A stretch of 56,847 nt of DNA from Caldilineaceae bacterium (GTDB lineage Bacteria > Chloroflexota > Anaerolineae > Caldilineales > Caldilineaceae): positions 1 to 56,847 of the forward strand of contig JAPKMW010000075.1 in NCBI GenBank assembly GCA_026645575.1, given 5' to 3'. Below are positions 50,585 to 56,847 of the stretch, piece after piece. Made by a program: the position numbers and the translations under genes. Within the stretch, counting starts at the first letter, position 1. The number at the start of each line of letters is the position of its first letter. Under the pieces are notes generated by a model. It was not told the DNA's origin and ran no database searches. It saw nothing but the letters and a program-made list of their open reading frames with translations.

Positions 50585-51217
50585 GTGGAGATGGCATTTA
50601 GTGAACCCAATACTACTGTGCCGGCCGATGAGGGTCCATCGGCGCAAGAGAAGGCGACCTTTGCCCATTGGGTGGAAGAACTGGGCATCACTCATCGCGC
50701 CCAGGCAGCGCTACGCGGGTTGATGGCCGCCGGCCCGCTGGCAACGCCCATTGTGCGGCAGGGTTTACAACACCCGAACCCCATCGTGCGTGTCGGCTGT
50801 TGCAAGGTGTTGGATCACTTTCTCGACGAAAGCGCCCTGCCCGAATTGATCGAGAATCTGGCCCACCCTGACGAAGAGGTGCGGTCGTGGGCGTTACATG
50901 CCCTGGCCTGTGACAAATGCAAAGAAGGCGTCTGTCGTCCTGGCGAAGCAGATGTCATTCCGCTGGCGGTGGACATGCTGTTGACGGACAAAAGTCGGCG
51001 GGTGCGGCAGATGGCGGCGGGGCTGTTAGGCCCCAGCGTCCACCGTCGCTCCGATGTGTTACAGGCGCTCGACTATGCCCGTCAACATGATGCTCACCCG
51101 GTTGTACGGAAGATTGCCAGTTGGTTCACGCCTGGTGGACCACGCTATGAACAGTTACGCCCCAAACCCGCGCGTCGAGCGAAGGCGCATGAAAAGATTT
51201 CTCCCACCGAGGCGTAG
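50585..51217 (+). CDS. HEAT-repeat protein
   Basis: This 210-aa protein contains about three HEAT-like helical pairs, for example GLQHPNPIVRVGCCKVLDHF, NLAHPDEEVRSWALHALACD and LTDKSRRVRQMAAGLLGPS. Such repeats bind proteins or, in phycobilisome and related systems, chromophores. The GTG at 50585 is chosen because AAGGAG lies eight bases before it; an upstream GTG at 50555 is an alternative. The C-terminus is basic. No clear partner gene is adjacent. Confidence 0.75.
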   Translation: MEMAFSEPNTTVPADEGPSAQEKATFAHWVEELGITHRAQAALRGLMAAGPLATPIVRQGLQHPNPIVRVGCCKVLDHFLDESALPELIENLAHPDEEVRSWALHALACDKCKEGVCRPGEADVIPLAVDMLLTDKSRRVRQMAAGLLGPSVHRRSDVLQALDYARQHDAHPVVRKIASWFTPGGPRYEQLRPKPARRAKAHEKISPTEA

Positions 51218-51347
51218 GCACGCTTTAGCTCGATCAACGGGCGTTGCTTGCTGCTTTGAAAACGGCAACGTGTTGGGCGCCGGTGTGTTGGGAAGACGAT
51301 GGTCTGGTTGCCGTTCAAATCAATTACAGATAAAAAGTGATCGGCAT

Positions 51348-51405
51348 TTGACATTCACAAAACTTCTGCTTTATACTTTCGGTAACGTTACCGATAACGT
51401 TACCG
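51348..51405 (+). promoter_or_regulatory. Promoter with overlapping LacI-type operators
   Basis: A TTGACA box at 51348-51353 and TATACT at 51372-51377, 18 bases apart, make a good housekeeping-type promoter. Directly downstream are two palindromes, CGGTAACGTTACCG (51380-51393) and CGATAACGTTACCG (51392-51405), with centres 12 bp apart. This is the usual LacI-family operator form with a central CG. It suggests the next gene represses itself and the transport operon. Confidence 0.85.
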
Positions 51406-51426
51406 AAAAGCTTCCCATGAGTTCCC

Positions 51427-52452
51427 GTGAAAAATCATTCTAGTTCGATTCGCATTCAAGAAGTAGCTCGCGCCGCCGGCGTTTCCGTTTCGACGGTTTC
51501 GCGTGTTTTAAATGGTAAGGATGATGTAGCCGCTGCCACCAAGGTGCATGTCCGCCGTATCATTGATGAGATGGGCTACTCCTCCAGTTTGGCCGCCAAA
51601 AGTATGCGCAGTCGCCGCACGGGTGTCATTGGGGTTGTCATCTTCGATCTACACCTATCTTTTAATATTGAAGTTGTGCGCGGGATCGACCAGATGGTGC
51701 AGACTCATGGCTACGACTTGATGGTTTACACCAGTAATCGCACCAATCATAGCGATGATCCGTCCTGGGAGCGCAAGGTAGTGAATCAGTTGAATGGCAG
51801 CATTGTTGATGGCATTGTCATTGTGACACCAACCAGTGCGACACTGCCGACGCACTACCCTTTGGTGACGATTGAACCCTGCGCCGAAGGGGATTTTCCC
51901 GCTGTGCTGGGCGCCAACCGGGAAGGAGTGGCTGCCGCCGTGCGCTATTTGCTTGACCTGGGCCATCAGCGCATTGGCATGATTGGTGGCGCGTCACGCC
52001 TTTTGAGTGCACGCCAACGGCGACAAGGGTATGAAGAAGCGCTCTACACCGCCGGTCTGCCCATGCTGGAGGAATTGTATGCTGACGGTAATTACGAACG
52101 TGAAACGGCGCGTAGCGCCGCCCAACAGTTGCTCACCTTACCCCATCCCCCCACCGCGATTTTGGCGGCGAATGATCAATCCGCTTTTGCTGTGTTGGAA
52201 GTGGCGGCGACCTTGGGGCTTGCTGTCCCCCAAGATTTGTCACTGATCGGCTTTGATAACACCCCCGAAAGCGCCTATACGATTCCCCCCCTAACCACCG
52301 TCGATCAAGCGTTGGGCAACCTGGGCAGCCGTGCGGCTACGCTCCTGGTTGATCTGATCGAAGGCAAACCCGTGGAAAAGCGACTCTATACAATGCCAAC
52401 CCGATTAGTCGTGCGGGATTCCTGCCGACCGGTATCGAGCAAAGCCACCTAG
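51427..52452 (+). CDS. LacI-family transcriptional regulator
   Basis: This 341-aa repressor has the N-terminal HTH and hinge helix (IQEVARAAGVSVSTVSRVLNG, residues 10-30), then a periplasmic-binding-type sensor domain (LSLIGFDNTPESAYTIPPLT). It should bind the double operator just upstream and respond to a sugar. The start is GTG at 51427; a separate short ATG frame overlaps it. It is 60 bases before the sugar-binding protein gene, so it probably controls that operon. Confidence 0.95.
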   Translation: MKNHSSSIRIQEVARAAGVSVSTVSRVLNGKDDVAAATKVHVRRIIDEMGYSSSLAAKSMRSRRTGVIGVVIFDLHLSFNIEVVRGIDQMVQTHGYDLMVYTSNRTNHSDDPSWERKVVNQLNGSIVDGIVIVTPTSATLPTHYPLVTIEPCAEGDFPAVLGANREGVAAAVRYLLDLGHQRIGMIGGASRLLSARQRRQGYEEALYTAGLPMLEELYADGNYERETARSAAQQLLTLPHPPTAILAANDQSAFAVLEVAATLGLAVPQDLSLIGFDNTPESAYTIPPLTTVDQALGNLGSRAATLLVDLIEGKPVEKRLYTMPTRLVVRDSCRPVSSKAT

Positions 52453-52512
52453 CGTCGCTATCCGTTCTCTAGCATTTGTTTCCAAGCTACAGTTCACAAA
52501 GGAGAGAAGAAG

Positions 52513-53847
52513 ATGAGCAAAGGTCGTCATGTTACGCTGGTCGTAACATTGGTGCTGGGGTTGCTCCTGGCCGCTTGTGCGCCGGGGGCGGCTGGTCCCG
52601 CAGCGAGCAGTGGCGAGAGCGCCGGCGCTACGGAAGGGGGCAAGGTCAAGATTCGTTGGTGGCATATTTGGGGTGGTTCAGAGAGCAATATTGCCGACAA
52701 CTGGCAGAAGCTGGCCGATGAATATATGGCAGCCAACCCCAATGTGGAAATCGAAATCACGGTGATCACCGGTGATCCCTACAAAGATAAGCTGGCGAGT
52801 AATATGCAGGCCGGCGACCCGCCCGATCTCTTCCAGACCTGGGGCGGCGGCGTGCTTTGGCAATATGCCGATGCCGGGTTGGTGCAAGATTTAACCGACG
52901 CGCTAGCCGAGGATGGTTGGGGCGATAGCTTCTTGCCCGCGCCGATGGCGGTCTACCGCCACAACGGCAAGGTCTATGGTGTGCCGTGGCGCTTTGGCAT
53001 GGTTGGCTTCTGGTATAACAAAGCGCTCTTTGAAAAGGCCGGCATTGCCGAAACACCCAAGACCTGGGACGATCTGCTGGCGGCTGTGCAAAAATTAAAG
53101 GATGCCGGGATTACGCCGATTGCGTTGGGCGAAAAGGACAAGTGGACCGGTCACTTCTGGTGGAGTTACCTGGCCGTGCGCAATGCTGGGCAGGCCGGTT
53201 TTGCGGCCGCCCAGGATCGCACCGGCTCCTTTGCCGATCCGGCTTTCATCACCGCCGGCGAACAACTGAAGCAACTGATCGATATGGAACCCTTCCAAGA
53301 AGGCTATCTGGAAATGGGCTATGGCGATCAACAGGTTGTGATGGCGAAGGAACAGGCGGCGATGGAGTTGATGGGCCAATGGGCTTTTGGCGCTAATTCC
53401 GCCGTGGCCGAAGATAACCTGGACAACTATATCGCCAACACCGGTTGGTTCCCCTTCCCGATGGTGAATGGCGGCGCTGGTGGTGCGACAGATGCCTTTG
53501 GTGGTGGTGACGGCTTTGCCATTGGCAAGAATGCCCCGCCCGAAACCATTGATTTTGTGAAGTTCCTGACCAGCAAGGAACATCAGGCGGCGATGGCCGA
53601 AGCCGGCATTGCCGTGCTGCCAGTGGTCAAGGGTGTCGAGTCTTCGGTCAAAGAGCCGGTGATGCAGGTGGTGCTCCAACATTTTGGTGAGGCGGAATAT
53701 CTCCAGCTCTACCTCGACCAATATTTGCCGCCGGCGGTTGGTCTGGCCGTCAATGACTATGTGCAAGAACTCTTCGCCGGCACCAAAACCGCCGCCGAAG
53801 TGGCCGACGCCATTGAAGAAGTGGCCGAGACGGAGTTGTCGCAGTAG
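52513..53847 (+). CDS. ABC sugar-binding lipoprotein
   Basis: This 444-aa family 1 solute-binding protein has a lipoprotein signal with lipobox LLAAC (Cys22) and a Gly/Ala/Ser linker. The mature part is typical (IRWWHIWGGSESNIADNW, PDLFQTWGGG, WRFGMVGFWYNKALFEKAG). It captures a sugar or oligosaccharide at the outer face. AAAGGAGAG precedes the ATG. Two permease genes follow; the ATPase is not in the operon and may be shared, as often for this family. Confidence 0.95.
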   Translation: MSKGRHVTLVVTLVLGLLLAACAPGAAGPAASSGESAGATEGGKVKIRWWHIWGGSESNIADNWQKLADEYMAANPNVEIEITVITGDPYKDKLASNMQAGDPPDLFQTWGGGVLWQYADAGLVQDLTDALAEDGWGDSFLPAPMAVYRHNGKVYGVPWRFGMVGFWYNKALFEKAGIAETPKTWDDLLAAVQKLKDAGITPIALGEKDKWTGHFWWSYLAVRNAGQAGFAAAQDRTGSFADPAFITAGEQLKQLIDMEPFQEGYLEMGYGDQQVVMAKEQAAMELMGQWAFGANSAVAEDNLDNYIANTGWFPFPMVNGGAGGATDAFGGGDGFAIGKNAPPETIDFVKFLTSKEHQAAMAEAGIAVLPVVKGVESSVKEPVMQVVLQHFGEAEYLQLYLDQYLPPAVGLAVNDYVQELFAGTKTAAEVADAIEEVAETELSQ

Positions 53848-53860
53848 TTTCGTGGGTATT

Positions 53861-53944
53861 AGATAGTGGGTATTAGCTATTGGATTTCTTTGCATATCCA
53901 GGTTCTAATACCCAATATCTACTATCTACTATCCAGGTTCTAAT
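53861..53944. repeat. Hairpin between binding-protein and permease genes
   Basis: Arms AGATAGTGGGTATTAG (53861-53876) and CTAATACCCAATATCT (53905-53920) pair with one mismatch over a 28-base loop. A 14-bp direct repeat ATCCAGGTTCTAAT occurs at 53896-53909 and 53931-53944, the second overlapping the permease start. A hairpin here can protect the binding-protein mRNA, as in other sugar operons. Confidence 0.7.
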
Positions 53945-54896
53945 GACTATGCAATCAGTTTCCACTTCGATCTCTCGGCTGGCCGGGTCAAAGAAAGAGC
54001 GCAGCGCCGTGCGGGTGCGTCCCGAACGGTGGGTGACGATTATCCTCTTTTTGTTGCCGGCGGCGATCTTGTATAGCATCTTGGTGATCTACCCAGTCAT
54101 TCAGGCCGCGCATCATGGCTTTTATAAATGGAATGGGTTGGGACCACTCACCAACTTTGTCGGGTTGGACAATTATGTGCGGATTGTCAGCGATGACATT
54201 TTTCAGCAGGCGGTCTGGCACAATCTGGTCTTTATTGGGCTGTCGTTGGTGACACAACTGCCGTTGGCGCTCTTTTGCGCGCTGTTGGTGGGGCGAGGCT
54301 TGCGCGGGCGCGCCTTTTTTCGCATGGTCTACTTTCTGCCCTTTGTTCTCTCCGAAGTAGTGACGGGGTTGATCTGGTCCTTTATCTATCATCCACGCGC
54401 CGGCTTGCTGAACTGGTTGCTGAGTCTGGCTTTTCCCACCTGGGACCCGCCTTCGTGGCTGGGGACGCCTAATTTTTTGGTACTGGTGTCGATCTTTGTG
54501 GTCATCAACTGGAAATATTTTGGCTACCACATGATCCTCTATGTCGCCGGTCTGCAAAACATTCCGCACGAGATCGAGGAAGCGGCGCAGATCGACGGCG
54601 CCTCCGGCTGGCAGGTGATCCGCCATATCATTCTGCCCTTACTCGCCCCGACGATTCGGCTGACGATCTATTTTGCTGTTTTAGGGTCGATCCAACTTTT
54701 TGATTTGGTCTGGGTAATGACACAGGGCGGGCCGGCCAATGCCAGCAACACCATGGCGACTTATATGTATCAGTTCGGCTTTATCCGCACCCAACTGGGC
54801 TACGGCAGCAGCATTGCGGTGATTATGTTTGTTACCTGTTTTGGCTTTTCGCTGATTTACCAACGCTGGGTCATGCGGCGGGATTTTGGTGAATAG
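53943..54896 (+). CDS. Sugar ABC transporter permease (MalF type)
   Basis: This permease of about 318 aa has a cytoplasmic N-terminus and six membrane helices (first: WVTIILFLLPAAILYSILVIYP). The EAA loop is EEAAQIDGASGWQVIRHIILP. It forms half of the sugar channel. Two ATGs, 53943 and 53949, are possible starts; a longer frame upstream is rejected because it crosses the hairpin region. The partner permease follows after 73 bases. Confidence 0.92.
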   Translation: MTMQSVSTSISRLAGSKKERSAVRVRPERWVTIILFLLPAAILYSILVIYPVIQAAHHGFYKWNGLGPLTNFVGLDNYVRIVSDDIFQQAVWHNLVFIGLSLVTQLPLALFCALLVGRGLRGRAFFRMVYFLPFVLSEVVTGLIWSFIYHPRAGLLNWLLSLAFPTWDPPSWLGTPNFLVLVSIFVVINWKYFGYHMILYVAGLQNIPHEIEEAAQIDGASGWQVIRHIILPLLAPTIRLTIYFAVLGSIQLFDLVWVMTQGGPANASNTMATYMYQFGFIRTQLGYGSSIAVIMFVTCFGFSLIYQRWVMRRDFGE

Positions 54897-54900
54897 CTAG

Positions 54901-54964
54901 TAGACAGGTAGACAGGTAGACAGGTAGACAGGTAGACAGGTAGACAGGTAGACAGGTAGACAGG
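54901..54964 (+). repeat. Eight tandem copies of TAGACAGG
   Basis: Eight perfect 8-bp units fill the gap between the two permease genes and end five bases before the second gene's ATG. The last CAGG may act as part of the ribosome site. Copy number could vary by slippage. Confidence 0.95.
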
Positions 54965-54969
54965 TTAAG

Positions 54970-55803
54970 ATGACCGCTAAACGTTTTTCGATTGGGTTGT
55001 TAATTCGCTATCTGGTCGCGATTTTGATTGCACTGGTGGTGTTGGTGCCCCTGGTGATGACGGTCTTTGGTGGCCTGAAATCGACTGGCGACTTGCTGGC
55101 CAATCCGATTGGCTGGCCGGATCGGCTGCATTGGGAGAATTTTGACGGGGTGTTGCAGAGCGCCAGTTTCTGGTTGCAACTGCGCAACAGCCTTTTTGTG
55201 ATGCTGGCGACGGCGATTGGCGTGGTCTTTCTGGCCAGTATGCCAGCCTTCGTCTTTGCACGCACAGCCTTTCCCGGTCGCGAGCTGGTCTTCAACTTTT
55301 TTACCCTGGGGTTGCTCTTTCCGCTGGCGGTGGCAATTCTGCCGCTTTACATTTCGCTGCGCCAGATGAATCTCGTTGATAACCAGTGGGGCATTATTCT
55401 GCCACAGATCGCCTTTGGACTGCCCGGCACCGTTCTGATCTTGCGTGGCTTTTTCACGGCGCTGCCGCAGGAGATCGAGGATGCCGCTTATATCGATGGC
55501 TGTTCCACCTTTGCGTTCTTTCGATTGGTTGCCCTACCTTTAGTGCGGCCGGCGCTGGCCGCTGTCTTTGTGTTGGCGATGGTTGGCAGTTGGAATGCTT
55601 TTTTCCTGCCGCTACTGATTCTCAACAAAGAACACCTTTGGACACTCCCCTTGGGTATTATGCAATTTCAGGGCCAATGGGGAACAGATTGGGCGCGCAT
55701 CCTCGCTTTTGTTAGCCTGACGTTGATTCCCACCATTGTTTTCTACTTCTTTGCTGAACGGCATATTGTGACCGGTCTTACGGCAGGTGCGGTCAAGGGG
55801 TAG
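54970..55803 (+). CDS. Sugar ABC transporter permease (MalG type)
   Basis: This 277-aa permease has six membrane helices (first: LIRYLVAILIALVVLVPLVM) and an EAA loop EDAAYIDGCSTFAFFRLVALP. It pairs with the upstream MalF-type permease. Its start lies five bases after the octamer repeat, so translation may depend on that repeat. It is the last gene of the LacI-controlled operon; the 134-base gap that follows holds no clear terminator. Confidence 0.93.
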   Translation: MTAKRFSIGLLIRYLVAILIALVVLVPLVMTVFGGLKSTGDLLANPIGWPDRLHWENFDGVLQSASFWLQLRNSLFVMLATAIGVVFLASMPAFVFARTAFPGRELVFNFFTLGLLFPLAVAILPLYISLRQMNLVDNQWGIILPQIAFGLPGTVLILRGFFTALPQEIEDAAYIDGCSTFAFFRLVALPLVRPALAAVFVLAMVGSWNAFFLPLLILNKEHLWTLPLGIMQFQGQWGTDWARILAFVSLTLIPTIVFYFFAERHIVTGLTAGAVKG

Positions 55804-55937
55804 GGGTGCAGCCGCGGATTCAGGTTATGCGGCGCTTCTTTGCTCAGTAAAAAAATCTGCACAACCTAAATCGGCGGCTGTATCTCCCCACAGTCGCGAC
55901 AACCTTTCTTTAGTTGTCTTCGATGATCATGACAACA

Positions 55938-56741
55938 TCAGCGGCCATTGACCGGCCCCGGACTATAGTACCGTTTTAGCCAGCGGCTGAGACCGTCGAG
56001 ACCGGGGAAGAGAACGCGCTCGGTGATGTTGGCCTGGTCGAGTTTGTCGCGCACTTCCCATTTGAGCGCAGCAGGAATGATAATACGACGGTAGAAGTTG
56101 GGATGCCGACTGATCCACTCATCCAGGCTGGCCGTGGCGCCAGACATGAGCGAGAAGAGGGCATGTTGATTGGTAATGCGATCATCCAACGCTGGCGGTT
56201 CCAGAAAGGCGACAAAAGGTTCCTTGGCCAACTTATCAAATTCGGCTAAGGTTTTGGCAATCCGGTTAAGCATTTCGGTGGTGAAGACGGCGGCATCCTC
56301 TTCTTCGAGAATAGAAGTGAGACAAGGCGGCAGAAATTCACTAGCCCCCACATAGTCAATACACAAGATAATGCCATCGCGGTCAAAGGTGGCGACATCC
56401 TGGGTGGCAAAGTGGAGCGCAACAAAGGGCGAATAGGTCCAGTCGAGCAGGCGCGTGGGCAGGCCATGATGTTGGGCCACAGCCAACCAATTCCAGATCG
56501 AGTCACCAGGGACAGCGCTGCGCTGGGCATAGCGGCGAAAGGTGCGCAACATGGGGCCTTCCAGATTAGCATAGGTCCCGCCCAAGCGCATCAAACTGGT
56601 CTGGAGATCATAGCCAATGTCCGGCAACCCACGATAGACATAGGACGACCGGTAGCGCCGGATCTGCTCCTGCCAGGCATGGGCGTAAAGCTGTTCGTTT
56701 AGTTCATGCCAACTGTTGACGCGAATTTCCTCAACGCTAAT
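55938..56741 (-). CDS. FRG-domain protein
   Basis: This protein of about 267 aa has an FRG domain: SSYVYRGLPDIGYDLQTSL, RYAQRSAVPGDSIWNWLAVA and HHGLPTRLLDWTYSPFVALH. FRG domains are found in suspected toxin or defence proteins; activity is unknown. The start is uncertain. A strong AGGAGGGGG lies where translation should start, but no ATG, GTG or TTG follows at the right distance; an ATT (position 56741) fits. An in-frame ATG at 56837 lies at the window edge. No partner gene can be seen. Confidence 0.75.
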   Translation of the reverse strand: MSVEEIRVNSWHELNEQLYAHAWQEQIRRYRSSYVYRGLPDIGYDLQTSLMRLGGTYANLEGPMLRTFRRYAQRSAVPGDSIWNWLAVAQHHGLPTRLLDWTYSPFVALHFATQDVATFDRDGIILCIDYVGASEFLPPCLTSILEEEDAAVFTTEMLNRIAKTLAEFDKLAKEPFVAFLEPPALDDRITNQHALFSLMSGATASLDEWISRHPNFYRRIIIPAALKWEVRDKLDQANITERVLFPGLDGLSRWLKRYYSPGPVNGR

Positions 56742-56847
56742 GGTGCGTCCCCCTCCTAAAGCAAGAGATAAAGAGATTATATATAGGCTCAAATGACCTC
56801 GAGGTTGATACAATAAGCAAAAAAAGCAAAGGATCAACCAAGGAGAA

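Noticed and set aside
54901..54964. Possible CRISPR or origin iterons
   Set aside because: Units are only 8 bp with no spacers, and no replication or cas gene is near.

Overview
This 56.8-kb window looks like chromosome from an environmental member of the Chloroflexota, probably near the Anaerolineae/Caldilineae. That placement is inferred from gene content and style: CHAT-caspase/FGE-like fusions, DUF4058 proteins, an XisI protein, several small toxin-type genes, secreted proteins ending in a YLP-type tail, and intergenic DNA full of small palindromes. No rRNA, tRNA, CRISPR array, integrase or phage block is visible.

Layout. 0.1-6.9 kb: serine beta-lactamase-like hydrolase, a VapBC-type module followed by a nucleotidyltransferase-like gene, a trypsin-like protease with six C-terminal beta-trefoil-type repeats, an AAC(6')-like acetyltransferase and a possible glycosyltransferase. 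7-18.2 kb: an intact CHAT-FGE fusion, xseA, a secreted calcium-repeat protein, an enolase-superfamily dehydratase, a FAD amine oxidase, then a second CHAT-FGE locus broken in its linker. 18.3-25.6 kb: DUF4058, mutY, a zinc-ribbon membrane protein, glcF, a second DUF4058 and a GlcD-GlcE fusion. 25.7-32.1 kb (minus strand): NarL-type regulator, DUF2961/GH172 protein and two paralogous TPR histidine kinases. 32.5-38.3 kb: enoyl-CoA hydratase, HD protein, class III CoA-transferase, a minus-strand small protein/nucleotidyltransferase pair, a frameshifted small gene and a sugar-acid dehydratase of the IlvD/Edd family. 38.6-43.9 kb: membrane protein, Fe3+-type ABC permease and ATPase, zwf. 43.9-47.4 kb: a more AT-rich start (DUF5677-like, XisI, alpha/beta hydrolase), then an EthA-like Baeyer-Villiger monooxygenase. 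47.6-51.2 kb: secreted repeat protein, an Rpn-nuclease remnant, MazF, a GNAT enzyme and a HEAT-repeat protein. 51.3-55.8 kb: a LacI-controlled sugar ABC operon without its ATPase. 55.9 kb to the end: an FRG-domain protein.

How the genes may work together. Carbon metabolism is a common thread: the LacI sugar importer, the DUF2961/GH172 glycosidase, two sugar-acid dehydratase-type enzymes, G6PD and glycolate oxidase fit uptake and oxidation of sugars and sugar acids, but they are not one operon. The second thread is conflict or stress biology: VapBC-type, MazF, an MNT-type pair, XisI, FRG, Rpn remnant and two CHAT-FGE loci, with the lectin-like protease nearby. The third is intergenic: at least five families of short palindromic or terminal-inverted elements, including a set of hairpins with 12-24 bp perfect arms and loops of about 11 nt. 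The most unusual items are the two CHAT-FGE loci, the second of which has been split at a linker carrying palindromes, the protease with six repeats, and the minus-strand MNT pair.
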